Below are positions 50,199 through 58,568 of a stretch of 64,000 bases of DNA, one piece after another. Source of the stretch: Bacteroidetes bacterium GWC2_46_850 (GTDB lineage Bacteria > Bacteroidota > Bacteroidia > Bacteroidales > Dysgonomonadaceae). A model generated the notes under the pieces. It was not told the DNA's origin and ran no database searches. It worked only from the letters and a program-made list of their open reading frames with translations. Position numbers and translations under genes: made by a program. The stretch spans positions 62,001 through 126,000 of the forward strand of contig MENQ01000023.1 of assembly GCA_001768325.1 (NCBI GenBank), written 5' to 3'. How positions within the stretch are numbered: position 1 is the first letter of the stretch; each line of letters opens with the position of its first letter.

Positions 50199-51431
50199 AT
50201 GGACAAAGAAGTTTTATCAGATAAAATGGCGGATATCGTCCCATTGAAGACGGTCACCGTAAGAAATACAAAAAGTTGCAAAGGCTGCACACCCCATAAT
50301 AACAAACTTCACATATACGACTGGCTGCACGACTTCCCGGAGTTTCAGGCCCTCTCGAAGATGGTGGAGGTTCAGTTCAAAAATACCCGCAAGGGTTATT
50401 TCATCAACAGCAACGACCTGGCGCTGCAGCTGGGCGACCTGGTTGCCGTGGAGTCTACCCCGGGGCACGACATTGGTACGGTGACGCTCACCGGCAAGCT
50501 GGTGGAGCTGCAGATGAAGAAATATAACTTCCGTGAAGATGCCAATGGCGGCCTTAAACGGGTTTATCGCATTGCACGACCTGCCGATCTGGAGAAGTAT
50601 GAGCAGGCAAAAGCGCGCGAGCAGCCTACCATGATTCGCTCCCGTCAGATCGCCGAGGAGCTGGGTCTGCAGATGAAGATCGGCGACGTGGAGTATCAGG
50701 GTGATGGAAATAAAGCCATCTTTTACTATATTGCTGATGAGCGGGTCGATTTCCGTGAGCTGATCAAAGTACTGGCCAGCGAGTTCAGGGTCAAGATTGA
50801 GATGAAACAGATCGGTGCCCGCCAGGAGGCAGGCCGGATAGGCGGTATCGGCCCCTGTGGCCGCGAAATGTGCTGCAGCAAATGGATGCCGAGCTTTGTT
50901 TCCGTCTCCACCTCGTCGGCACGCTACCAGGATATATCCATCAATCCGCAGAAGCTGGCCGGACAATGCGGCAAGCTGAAATGCTGCCTGAACTACGAGG
51001 TGGATGCCTACGTGGAAGCACAGCGTAGCCTGCCCTCCCGTGAAATTATTCTGCAGACAAAAGATGCCGATTTTTACCATTTCAAGACCGACATCTTCGC
51101 GGGCCTGATGACCTATTCCTCCGACAAGTTCAATGCCAGCAACCTGGTAACAGTCTCCAAGGAACGGGTCTTCGAGATCATTGCAATGAATAAAAAAGGA
51201 CAAAAACCGCTCAGGCTGATCGCTGACGGGGATAACAAAGCCCTGAGTGAGAAGCCCTTTGCCGGAGGAGATATCCTTGAGAATCAAAGTATCACCCGTT
51301 TTGATGACGACCGGAAAAATCAGACAAACAAAAAAAGAAAACCCCGCCGCCGACGTCCCGATCAGTCGCAGGAGAACAGAAACAGACAGGGTGAGCAGCC
51401 AGCCGGTAGATCCGGAGAGAAGGATGCTTAA
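50199..51431 (+). CDS. ricT: PSP1/RicT family iron-sulfur protein
   Basis: 410 residues. The PSP1 domain carries the cysteine set in GPCGREMCCSKWM and AGQCGKLKCCLNYE; an N-terminal KSCKGCTPHNNK adds two more cysteines. In Bacillus RicT (YaaT) belongs to the Ric complex controlling RNA maturation; in Bacteroidetes the gene typically lies between holB and gldH, as here. The C-terminus is a basic disordered tail (KKRKPRRRRPDQSQENRNRQ). It overlaps gldH by 8 nt. Confidence 0.9.
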   Translation: MDKEVLSDKMADIVPLKTVTVRNTKSCKGCTPHNNKLHIYDWLHDFPEFQALSKMVEVQFKNTRKGYFINSNDLALQLGDLVAVESTPGHDIGTVTLTGKLVELQMKKYNFREDANGGLKRVYRIARPADLEKYEQAKAREQPTMIRSRQIAEELGLQMKIGDVEYQGDGNKAIFYYIADERVDFRELIKVLASEFRVKIEMKQIGARQEAGRIGGIGPCGREMCCSKWMPSFVSVSTSSARYQDISINPQKLAGQCGKLKCCLNYEVDAYVEAQRSLPSREIILQTKDADFYHFKTDIFAGLMTYSSDKFNASNLVTVSKERVFEIIAMNKKGQKPLRLIADGDNKALSEKPFAGGDILENQSITRFDDDRKNQTNKKRKPRRRRPDQSQENRNRQGEQPAGRSGEKDA

Positions 51432-51903
51432 TAGACGTCTCTATCCCCTGTTCCTGCTTTTCGCCTTTATGTTGTCCTGTGCGCAAGGTGAGGTGTATTA
51501 CCGCTTTCAGCATATCGACAAGGGCAAGTGGTATCGTGACAGTACGGTACAGTTTCACATGGATTCACTAGAACTGCAGACGGGGGAGCGATACGATATC
51601 TCCATCGAGTTATCCACGAACGGGGCCTATCCCTACCGTGATATCTGGATGCATGTAACCCACAATCTGACCGACACGCTCCTGCTGAACGATACACTGC
51701 ATTTCCGCATTGCCGACGATTATGGCCGGTGGCTGGGTAATGGATTGGGTGGATTAAACCAATTGTCGCAGCCCCTGTTCCGGTCACTACCTCTTGATAC
51801 TGCTTCCCGCTATGTGATAAAGCTGCGGCAGGTGATGGATGCAGATCCCTTGCCGGGTATCGAGAAAATCGGGATAAAAGTAACTACCCATCAACCGGAG
51901 TAA
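51424..51903 (+). CDS. gldH: Gliding motility lipoprotein GldH
   Basis: 159 residues. Lipoprotein signal with lipobox MLSC (Cys19), then YYRFQHIDKGKWYRDSTVQFHMDSL, NGAYPYRDIWMHVTHNL and RIADDYGRWLGNGLGG, all GldH hallmarks. In gliding Bacteroidetes GldH supports the motility/type IX secretion apparatus; many non-gliding Bacteroidales retain it. Start at 51424, overlapping the ricT stop; a longer in-frame upstream extension lies entirely in ricT. Confidence 0.9.
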   Translation: MLNRRLYPLFLLFAFMLSCAQGEVYYRFQHIDKGKWYRDSTVQFHMDSLELQTGERYDISIELSTNGAYPYRDIWMHVTHNLTDTLLLNDTLHFRIADDYGRWLGNGLGGLNQLSQPLFRSLPLDTASRYVIKLRQVMDADPLPGIEKIGIKVTTHQPE

Positions 51904-51998
51904 AAACAGGTGTTGGGCTTTGAAGTGGCAGCTCAATATAAAACGGATAGCCGGATGTTTGGGAATAGCAGACATCTGTGAAAGAGAAAAAGGAAACG

Positions 51999-52760
51999 AT
52001 GAACATTGTTTTTATAGGAGCAGGAAATCTGGCGACACATCTTGCCGGAGCATGCAGGGCAGCGGGTCACAACATTGTCCAGGTATATAGCAGGACGATG
52101 GAGAATGCCGTGCTGCTTGCTGCAAAAACAGGGGCAGAAGCGGTTAATGAGCTGGTACAGATCAGCCCTGCGGCACAACTTTATATCTTTTCTGTGAAGG
52201 ACGATGCCCTACCTTTCGTCATTCAGGGGATGCCACACACCGGAGGTGTCTGGGTGCACACCGCCGGAAGCCTGCCCATGCAGCTGTTTGCCGCACGCAA
52301 TGCCAAACACGGGGTAATCTACCCTTTACAGACCTTTAGTAAACAGCGGAAAGTTGATTTTACCACCATCCCTGTTTTTATTGAGGGGAGCAATACCACA
52401 GTGACCCGTTTGCTCGAAGAGCTGGCAGGTACACTCACCCCCAATATTCATTACCTGTCGGGAGATAAACGGCGATATCTCCATCTGGCCGCTGTTTATG
52501 CATGCAACTTCGTGAATCATATGTACACGCTGGCCTCCGAGATCACTGAGAAGGAAGAAATATCTTTCGATGTCCTGATGCCACTTATCCTTGAAACCGC
52601 TTCCAAGGTGACCGATATGCCACCACGGGCAGCACAGACGGGACCTGCCGTACGTTTCGACAAGGAGGTAATGCAACATCATCTCTCATTGCTCCCCGAC
52701 GACCGGATGAGAGAACTCTATACACTTATCAGCACTAGTATTCACCAACATTCCCTATGA
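51999..52760 (+). CDS. Rossmann-fold DUF2520 oxidoreductase-like protein
   Basis: 253 residues. N-terminal NAD(P)-binding MNIVFIGAGNLATHLAGACRA, then IFSVKDDALPFVI and VWVHTAGSLP, and the DUF2520 part (YPLQTFSKQRKVDFTTIPVFIEGS, HLAAVYACNFVNHMYTLA). Resembles ProC/ketopantoate-reductase-like dehydrogenases; the substrate is unknown. I use ATG 51999, preceded by AGGAAA, rather than an in-frame GTG at 51978. It overlaps kdsC by 4 nt. Confidence 0.88.
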   Translation: MNIVFIGAGNLATHLAGACRAAGHNIVQVYSRTMENAVLLAAKTGAEAVNELVQISPAAQLYIFSVKDDALPFVIQGMPHTGGVWVHTAGSLPMQLFAARNAKHGVIYPLQTFSKQRKVDFTTIPVFIEGSNTTVTRLLEELAGTLTPNIHYLSGDKRRYLHLAAVYACNFVNHMYTLASEITEKEEISFDVLMPLILETASKVTDMPPRAAQTGPAVRFDKEVMQHHLSLLPDDRMRELYTLISTSIHQHSL

Positions 52761-53278
52761 GCGTTATCAACTACGATCTGAAAAAGATCAAAGCCTTTGT
52801 TTTCGACGTCGACGGCGTACTCTCCTGTCAGACCATCCCCATGTCATCGGAAGGAGAACCGTTGCGTACTGCCAATATTCACGACGGATATGCACTGAAT
52901 CTGGCAGTTAAATGTGGCTACGGGGTGGCCATCATCACCGGGGGCAACACCCGCGCCGTGCGTGTACGTTACGAATCATTGGGTATCACCGATATCTATA
53001 TGAAATCCTCCATCAAAATAAACGACTACCGACATTACCTGCAAAAAACAGGCTATCAGCCTGAGGAGATACTTTTCGTGGGGGACGATCTGCCCGACTA
53101 TCGGGTGATGCAGGAAGTCGGGCTTCCCGTGGCTCCTTGCGATGCCGCTCCCGAGATCAGAGCCATCGCCAAATATATATCTCCCAGAAAGGGAGGTATG
53201 GGGGTGGCACGCGACGTGATTGAACAGGTCCTCAAAGTACAGGGCAACTGGATGGGAGAGGAGGCTTTCGGATGGTAA
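52757..53278 (+). CDS. kdsC: KDO-8-phosphate phosphatase family HAD hydrolase
   Basis: A 173-residue C0-type HAD phosphatase. Nucleophile motif FDVDGVLS (D17, D19), AIITGGNTRAVRVRYESLGI, KINDYRHYL with the conserved Lys region, and FVGDDLPDYRVM. Matches KdsC, which dephosphorylates KDO-8-phosphate for lipid A core assembly. Translationally coupled to the DUF2520 gene by ATGA. Confidence 0.92.
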   Translation: MSVINYDLKKIKAFVFDVDGVLSCQTIPMSSEGEPLRTANIHDGYALNLAVKCGYGVAIITGGNTRAVRVRYESLGITDIYMKSSIKINDYRHYLQKTGYQPEEILFVGDDLPDYRVMQEVGLPVAPCDAAPEIRAIAKYISPRKGGMGVARDVIEQVLKVQGNWMGEEAFGW

Positions 53279-53346
53279 AAGCGTTACTGGCAATAGTGAA
53301 GGGCAAAAATTAACATAGAAAAATTGAATGCCTCATAAACTTAAGT

Positions 53347-53354
53347 TATATTTG
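53347..53354 (+). promoter_or_regulatory. -7 box for the oxidoreductase operon
   Basis: TATATTTG followed by CA, with TTG at 53323-53325, 26 nt before the ferredoxin-subunit start. Confidence 0.55.
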
Positions 53355-53379
53355 CATCGATTAAAAACCACTCCTGATA

Positions 53380-53610
53380 ATGGCAAAATTTAAAGGTTAT
53401 GTAGAGGTAGACACAGACCGTTGCAAGGGTTGCGACCTCTGCGTGGTGGCTTGTCCCACCGACGTCCTCGAGCTGGAACCGCGCGAAGTGAACGACCGCG
53501 GTTATCATTATGTCTATATGAAGAATGAGGATGATTGCATCGGCTGCGCCAATTGCGGGTATGTATGCCCCGATGGATGTCTGACAATCTACAAGGTAAA
53601 GGTAGGATAA
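53380..53610 (+). CDS. vorD: 2-oxoacid:ferredoxin oxidoreductase delta (ferredoxin) subunit
   Basis: 76 residues with two 4Fe-4S motifs: CKGCDLCVVACPTDVLE and CIGCANCGYVCPDGC. It is the electron-relay subunit of a four-subunit 2-oxoacid:ferredoxin oxidoreductase (VOR/KOR type). First gene of a five-gene operon; 10 nt to the alpha subunit. Confidence 0.92.
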   Translation: MAKFKGYVEVDTDRCKGCDLCVVACPTDVLELEPREVNDRGYHYVYMKNEDDCIGCANCGYVCPDGCLTIYKVKVG

Positions 53611-53620
53611 AAAAAGCATT

Positions 53621-54703
53621 ATGTCTGAAGAAATAGTATTGATGAAGGGGAATGAGGCCATCGCGCATGCGGCCATCCGCTATGGCGTGGACGGATACTT
53701 CGGTTATCCGATCACCCCACAGTCCGAAATCATAGAAACCCTCATGGAGGTAGCCCCCTGGAAGACCACGGGCATGGTGGTCCTGCAGGCGGAGAGTGAG
53801 GTGGCGGCCATCAACATGGTTTATGGCGGAGCCGCCTGCGGCAAATATGCCATGACCTCCTCTTCCAGTCCCGGTATCAGCCTCAAGCAGGAGGGCATTT
53901 CCTATATGGCCGGAGCAGAGCTGCCGGCGCTCATCGTGAACGTGCAACGCGGCGGCCCCGGACTGGGTACCATTCAGCCATCGCAGGCCGACTATTTCCA
54001 GACGGTGAAGGGTGGGGGCCATGGCGACTACAAGCTGATCACGCTGGCACCCAACTCGGTGCAGGAGATGGCCGACTTTGTAGGACTGGCTTTCGAACTG
54101 GCCTTTAAATATCGCAACCCGGCCATGATATTGACCGATGGGGTTATCGGGCAAATGATGGAGAAGGTGAAACTGCCTGCCTGGCAGCAGCGCAGGTCCG
54201 AGCAGGAGATCCGGGAGCAGTGTCCCTGGGCTACACTTGGCAAGACTGCCGACAGGAAACCCAACATCATCACTTCGCTTGAACTTGACTCGGCTGCCAT
54301 GGAGAAGAACAACGAACGTTTTCAGGCAAAGTACCGCGTGGTGGAAGCCACGGAAGTACGTTATGAAGAGATAAAATGCGACGATGCCGACTACCTGCTG
54401 GTTGCCTTCGGCTCCGCTGCGCGCATCTGCCAGAAAACAATCGACCTGGCAAGGAAAGAAGGCATCAAGGTGGGGCTTGTGCGTCCCATCACACTCTGGC
54501 CCTTTCCAACGGAAGTATTGTATGCGTATGGCGGCAGGGTAAAAGGCATGCTCACGGTAGAGCTCAACGCAGGCCAGATGGTTGAAGATGTACGTCTGGC
54601 GGTGAACGGCCAGATACCTGTTGCCCACTACGGCCGTCTGGGAGGTATCGTCCCCACACCCGAAGGGGTACTCGCGGCATTGAAAGAGAAAGTAGTTCAC
54701 TAA
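53621..54703 (+). CDS. vorB: 2-oxoacid:ferredoxin oxidoreductase alpha subunit (VorB-like)
   Basis: 360 residues. MKGNEAIAHAAIRYGVDGYFGYPITPQSEI is the PYR-domain start, SSSSPGISLKQEGISYMAGAELPALIVN the core, and GGGHGDYKLITLAPNSVQEM, then AFGSAARICQKTIDLARKEG, the transketolase-C part. Annotated relatives are 3-methyl-2-oxobutanoate (VorB) or 2-oxoglutarate (KorA) oxidoreductases; the two substrates cannot be separated by eye. Followed by a small membrane-protein gene. Confidence 0.93.
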   Translation: MSEEIVLMKGNEAIAHAAIRYGVDGYFGYPITPQSEIIETLMEVAPWKTTGMVVLQAESEVAAINMVYGGAACGKYAMTSSSSPGISLKQEGISYMAGAELPALIVNVQRGGPGLGTIQPSQADYFQTVKGGGHGDYKLITLAPNSVQEMADFVGLAFELAFKYRNPAMILTDGVIGQMMEKVKLPAWQQRRSEQEIREQCPWATLGKTADRKPNIITSLELDSAAMEKNNERFQAKYRVVEATEVRYEEIKCDDADYLLVAFGSAARICQKTIDLARKEGIKVGLVRPITLWPFPTEVLYAYGGRVKGMLTVELNAGQMVEDVRLAVNGQIPVAHYGRLGGIVPTPEGVLAALKEKVVH

Positions 54704-54716
54704 AAAGTCAACTGTC

Positions 54717-54878
54717 ATGGATCCTAAAATCAGAAACATATTTTTGCTCCTCTTCCTGTTTGCATTCGTAGGTACCATCATTGTCTATTTTTCCTCTGCG
54801 CAGAATATGGAGCTTACCTGGTATTTCGGTGGTGCAGCAATCCTGTTTTACCTTATCTACCGGTTTGCCAAAAAATAA
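54717..54878 (+). CDS. Small two-helix membrane protein in the vor operon
   Basis: 53 residues: MDPKIRNIFLLLFLFAFVGT begins helix one, a short SSAQNMELTW loop follows, then helix two (YFGGAAILFYLIYRF) and a basic end AKK. It lies 13 nt after the alpha subunit and 4 nt before the TPP subunit, in frame and without gaps, so it is very likely translated. No family recognised. It may tether the cytoplasmic oxidoreductase to the membrane or to an electron acceptor. Confidence 0.75.
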   Translation: MDPKIRNIFLLLFLFAFVGTIIVYFSSAQNMELTWYFGGAAILFYLIYRFAKK

Positions 54879-54882
54879 TTGT

Positions 54883-55644
54883 ATGGATAAAAATCAGATA
54901 ATACGCCCGGAGAACCTGGTACATGCCAAGCCGGAGCTCATGAACAACAACCACATGCATTACTGCCCCGGGTGCTCCCACGGAGTGGTACATAAGCTGG
55001 TAGCCGAAGTCATCAAGGAACTGGGACTGCAGGAGAAGACCATCGGCATTGCCCCGGTGGGGTGTGCCGTGTTCGCCTATAATTACATCGATATAGACTG
55101 GCAGGAGGCTGCTCATGGCCGTGCTCCCGCGCTGGCAACTGCCGTCAAACGTCTGCTGCCCGACAAGATGGTCTTCACCTACCAGGGCGATGGTGACCTG
55201 GCTGCCATCGGCACGGCAGAGACCATTCACGCTGCCAACCGCGGTGAAGATATTGCCATCATTTTCATCAACAATGGCATCTATGGGATGACCGGTGGTC
55301 AGATGGCGCCCACCACGCTGAAAAACATGAAGACTTCCACCAGTCCCGAGGGGCGCAATACGCAGACCATGGGCAACCCCCTGAAGATACTCGATCTGCT
55401 GGCGCTACTCGACGGCGTTTGTCTGGCTACGCGCGTAAGCGTGCATAGCGCCGCCGCCGTGAAGAAGACCAAGCGGATGATCAGGCTTGCTTTTGAAAAC
55501 TCACTTGCCGGAAAAGGAACGTCCATCGTGGAGGTGGTGTCAACCTGCAATGCCGGGTGGAAGATGACTCCTGCTGCGGCCAATGACTGGATGGTGGAGA
55601 ACATGTTCCCGGTATATCCCATTGGCGATTTGAAAAATATTTAA
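54883..55644 (+). CDS. vorA: 2-oxoacid:ferredoxin oxidoreductase beta (TPP) subunit
   Basis: 253 residues. MHYCPGCSHGVVHKLV, GIAPVGCAVF, the TPP/Mg motif GDGDLAAIGTAETIHAANRGEDIAIIFINN, and YGMTGGQMAPTT are typical of the TPP-binding subunit. Start at ATG 54883, directly after the small membrane-protein gene; a longer upstream frame would overlap it and is not family-like. Confidence 0.93.
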   Translation: MDKNQIIRPENLVHAKPELMNNNHMHYCPGCSHGVVHKLVAEVIKELGLQEKTIGIAPVGCAVFAYNYIDIDWQEAAHGRAPALATAVKRLLPDKMVFTYQGDGDLAAIGTAETIHAANRGEDIAIIFINNGIYGMTGGQMAPTTLKNMKTSTSPEGRNTQTMGNPLKILDLLALLDGVCLATRVSVHSAAAVKKTKRMIRLAFENSLAGKGTSIVEVVSTCNAGWKMTPAAANDWMVENMFPVYPIGDLKNI

Positions 55645-55660
55645 ACAAGAAGGATACAGC

Positions 55661-56215
55661 ATGTTACAGGAAATAGTGATTTCAGGCTTTGGCGGACAAG
55701 GTGTGCTCTCTATGGGGAAGATTCTCGCTTATTCGGGCATGATGGAAGAGAAGGAAGTGTCGTGGTTCCCGGCATACGGGCCGGAACAGCGGGGCGGCAC
55801 AGCCAACGTGACGGTCATCATCTCCGATGAAGCCATCAGCTCGCCCGTGGTGAATCAGTTCGATATAGCCATCGTGCTCAATCAGCCTTCACTCGAGAAA
55901 TTTGAGTCGCGTGTGAAGCCCGGCGGAGCGCTGATCTATGATGGGTACGGCATCCACAAGAAGGTGGAGCGGACAGATATCAACGTATTCAAGGTTAACG
56001 CCATGGACGAATCCATGAAGATGGACAACACCCGCGTCTTCAACATGATCATATTGGGCGGATTGCTGAAAATATCGCCCATGGTAGAACTGGAAAATGT
56101 AATGAAGGGACTGAAAGAGTCGCTACCCGAGCGGCATCACAAGCTTCTACCCATGAATGAAGCAGCTATTCTGCGGGGTATGGAGCTTGTGGAGCAGGAG
56201 CAACAGGCTGTATAA
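55661..56215 (+). CDS. vorC: 2-oxoacid:ferredoxin oxidoreductase gamma subunit
   Basis: 184 residues. EIVISGFGGQGVLSMGKILAYSGM, WFPAYGPEQRGGTANVTVIISDEAI and VVNQFDIAIVLNQPSLEKFE match the gamma subunit that interacts with CoA. It completes the delta-alpha-beta-gamma set. Converges with the DEAD-box gene 17 nt downstream. Confidence 0.93.
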   Translation: MLQEIVISGFGGQGVLSMGKILAYSGMMEEKEVSWFPAYGPEQRGGTANVTVIISDEAISSPVVNQFDIAIVLNQPSLEKFESRVKPGGALIYDGYGIHKKVERTDINVFKVNAMDESMKMDNTRVFNMIILGGLLKISPMVELENVMKGLKESLPERHHKLLPMNEAAILRGMELVEQEQQAV

Positions 56216-56232
56216 CGATTTGTGGAGCTGTT

Positions 56233-58116
56233 TTATTTCTTGCCGAAAGGCCACCAGCTCCATCTCTTTTTCTTTTCCGGTTCCGCAGGTTTTGTCTTGG
56301 ATTCTCCTGCCTTACCCGACTGAGGCGCCGTGCTTTTACCCGACCGGGTCATGTCCGTTTTGCCGTACTGCTGCCCGGCTGTACTGCCGGATCGATTTCC
56401 AGGCCGTTTTCCGGCCTTTTTATCTCCTTTTACTTCTTCTGCGGCCCGTTTATCACCTTTTACGCGGGAATTATTATTACTCCGTGTCCGTGAAGTATTC
56501 TCCTGTGGTGTTGCAGCGGCATCTGAAGCTTGTTTTGCTCCATCCTGCTGCAACCTCTCCGATTTTTTGATCACTTTCTTTTTGGGCCTTTCACCGCCCT
56601 CCTTTTGTGGCGTGCTCTGCTCGCGGGTTTCCCTGTTCAGAGGTTGTTCTCGATTTTTTTCCCGTGTGTGGGTGCCTTTTTTCCTCCGGTTCCCGGACTT
56701 TCCCTTTTCGCCAGAACGTTGCTTTCCGCTCTCCTCCACACGCTGCCCGGTTTCTTCTATCTGTCCCGCTCTTATCTCCTCCGGTTTCTCCTGTTTTGCC
56801 GGTCTCTCTCTTCTTCCCTGTCGTTCCTGTCGCTCCGGTTCGGGTGTTCTATCTGTTCTTGCTTCATCCTGCGATTTGTCAGATCTTCCTCCCCGTTTTC
56901 CCTCTTTCATTTTTCCCTCTTTTGATGTGCGCCCACCTCTTCCGCGCTGTGCACTCTCCCGCGTGGGATTGTATGCAGGCGCTTCACCCAGTTCTGCCGG
57001 TACCGGGATACGGTAGATCTCCTTTTGCAGAAATTTCTCGATCAGCGAGAAACGGTATTGTTCCTCGGGCGAGACAAAAGTGATGGCCATGCCTGTGTCA
57101 CCTGCTCTCGCTGTACGTCCGATGCGGTGTACGTAATCTTCGGCATCGTAAGGTACATCGTAGTTGATTACCAGGGTGATGTCGTCAATGTCGATTCCCC
57201 GCGCCACAATATCTGTCGCCACCAGGATGTCCACCCTTTCGTTCTTGAACTCGTGCATCACGTGGTTCCGTTGCGCCTGGTCAAGATCTGAGTGCATCTC
57301 ACCTGCCGAAAGACCCATCTTATGGAGGGTCCTGGCGATATCCTTCACTTTCTGTTTCGATCCGGAGAAAAGAATTACCTTGTTGGGTTTCTTGTCTTTG
57401 AACAGCTGCTTCAGAATGCCCAGCTTCTGGGCATCGTAGCAGATGTAAACCGATTGCAGGATGGTTTCCGGTGGGCGGGAGATGGCGATGGTGATCTCCT
57501 CAGGGTTATGCAGGATGGTCTTGGCCATCTGCTGTATCTTGGGCGGCATGGTGGCTGAGAACATGACAGTCTGACGCTCTTTGGGCAAGAGATTTGCAAT
57601 CTTCATGATGTCGTCGAAGAAGCCCATGTCGAGCATCCTGTCCGCCTCATCCAGAATAAAATATTTAACACCGGAAAAATCAATATTGTATAGGTTGATG
57701 TGTGAGAGCAGCCTGCCTGGCGTGGCGATTACCACATCGGCACCGCTCAACAGTCCTCTTTTCTGCACGTCCCATGCTTCGCCGTCGTTGCCGCCATATA
57801 CGGCTACCGAGGAGAAGGGAGTGAAGTAGGAAAAGCCCTCCATCTGCTGGTCGATCTGTTGTGCCAGCTCACGTGTGGGAGCCATGATGATGGCATTCAC
57901 CTTGTTTTCCTCGTGGGGTTCCGACTGCAGGTTGTTCAGTAGTGGTAGCAGAAAGGCTGCGGTCTTCCCCGTGCCGGTCTGGGCACAGGCAATCACATCT
58001 TTCTTTGCCAGAATCACCGGTATGGCCAGCTCCTGCACGGGCGTCATTTCTGTAAAATTCATCGCTTCCAGGCCTTCCTGGAGAGGTTCGCAAAGTGTAA
58101 GTTCGGTAAATTGCAT
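56233..58116 (-). CDS. DEAD-box RNA helicase with long basic tail (RhlE-like)
   Basis: 627 residues. Helicase core 1-375: Q-motif FTEMTPVQELAIPVIL, motif I AQTGTGKTAAF (45-55), APTRELAQQ, VIATPGRLL, DEAD, SATMP, and motif VI HRIGRTARAG. Then about 250 residues of low-complexity Arg/Lys/Glu/Gly/Gln sequence (RGGRTSKEGKMKEGKRGGRS and similar), ending in KKKRWSWWPFGKK. Such tails bind RNA non-specifically and can drive condensates. Probably acts in ribosome assembly or mRNA decay, as other RhlE/CsdA-type helicases. Two tandem -7 boxes upstream. Confidence 0.94.
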   Translation of the reverse strand: MQFTELTLCEPLQEGLEAMNFTEMTPVQELAIPVILAKKDVIACAQTGTGKTAAFLLPLLNNLQSEPHEENKVNAIIMAPTRELAQQIDQQMEGFSYFTPFSSVAVYGGNDGEAWDVQKRGLLSGADVVIATPGRLLSHINLYNIDFSGVKYFILDEADRMLDMGFFDDIMKIANLLPKERQTVMFSATMPPKIQQMAKTILHNPEEITIAISRPPETILQSVYICYDAQKLGILKQLFKDKKPNKVILFSGSKQKVKDIARTLHKMGLSAGEMHSDLDQAQRNHVMHEFKNERVDILVATDIVARGIDIDDITLVINYDVPYDAEDYVHRIGRTARAGDTGMAITFVSPEEQYRFSLIEKFLQKEIYRIPVPAELGEAPAYNPTRESAQRGRGGRTSKEGKMKEGKRGGRSDKSQDEARTDRTPEPERQERQGRRERPAKQEKPEEIRAGQIEETGQRVEESGKQRSGEKGKSGNRRKKGTHTREKNREQPLNRETREQSTPQKEGGERPKKKVIKKSERLQQDGAKQASDAAATPQENTSRTRSNNNSRVKGDKRAAEEVKGDKKAGKRPGNRSGSTAGQQYGKTDMTRSGKSTAPQSGKAGESKTKPAEPEKKKRWSWWPFGKK

Positions 58117-58135
58117 CTGTAAATCCTTATTTCTT

Positions 58136-58151
58136 CAAAGGTACAAAGATA
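58136..58151 (-). promoter_or_regulatory. Tandem -7 boxes for the DEAD-box helicase
   Basis: On the minus strand TATCTTTG (58144-58151) and TACCTTTG (58136-58143) abut end to end, 20-28 nt before the start codon, suggesting two start sites 8 nt apart. Confidence 0.5.
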
Positions 58152-58224
58152 CGATGAATAATTGATTTTCTGTAAACGGTCAAAATTAATCTAACGGGAA
58201 TGTTTTTCTTTCCGAAAATAGTTT

Positions 58225-58232
58225 TATCTTTG
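58225..58232 (+). promoter_or_regulatory. -7 box upstream of tRNA-Ser
   Basis: TATCTTTG followed by CAC, after a T-rich tract. It lies 127 nt upstream of the tRNA 5' end; the leader between shows no gene. Confidence 0.45.
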
Positions 58233-58359
58233 CACGCGCGTTTGGGGATGTTCCATGCTTCCCAGTGATACATGCAGGGCTGAAAATGGTTCTTACTCAT
58301 TTCAACCGACATGCACAAACAATGGAGGATGGTTCAACCTTCCTCCCATACGACCAAAA

Positions 58360-58444
58360 GGAGAGATGGCAGAGTGGTCGATCGCGGCGGTCTTGAAAAC
58401 CGTTGAAGTGCAAGCTTCCGGGGGTTCGAATCCCTCTCTCTCCG
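58360..58444 (+). tRNA. tRNA-Ser (anticodon TGA)
   Basis: An 85-nt class II tRNA. Acceptor GGAGAGA pairs with TCTCTCC, discriminator G, anticodon loop CTTGAAA, long variable arm, T-arm GGGGTTCGAATCCCT. CCA not encoded. Its 3' end is the likely attachment site of the prophage that begins just downstream. Confidence 0.95.
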
Positions 58445-58568
58445 CTGAAAATACTCCAAGCCGTGTAACGATGCGGGTTTCAGCAATCCCGATAAAAAAA
58501 TCGGTACAGTAACGGCACAGTACATGTTTTTTTTACTATATGCTTGAAAAAGTGTGTAGTAAAAAAAA

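Noticed and set aside
50217-51287. Minus-strand frame covering ricT
   Set aside because: ricT has a clear PSP1 cysteine signature on the plus strand; the antisense product resembles nothing.
53390-54781. Long open frame on the minus strand opposite the ferredoxin/alpha subunit genes
   Set aside because: It is antisense to two confidently identified oxidoreductase genes, its translation is His/Arg/Gly-rich without domains, and it arises from codon bias of the real genes.
56330-57016. Plus-strand frame opposite the helicase tail (Ser/Phe/Pro/Cys-rich)
   Set aside because: It is the complement of the low-complexity Arg/Lys/Glu tail of the DEAD-box protein; such complements stay open by composition.
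58255-58512. Open frame across tRNA-Ser
   Set aside because: It coincides with the tRNA cloverleaf and its leader and has no protein-like features.
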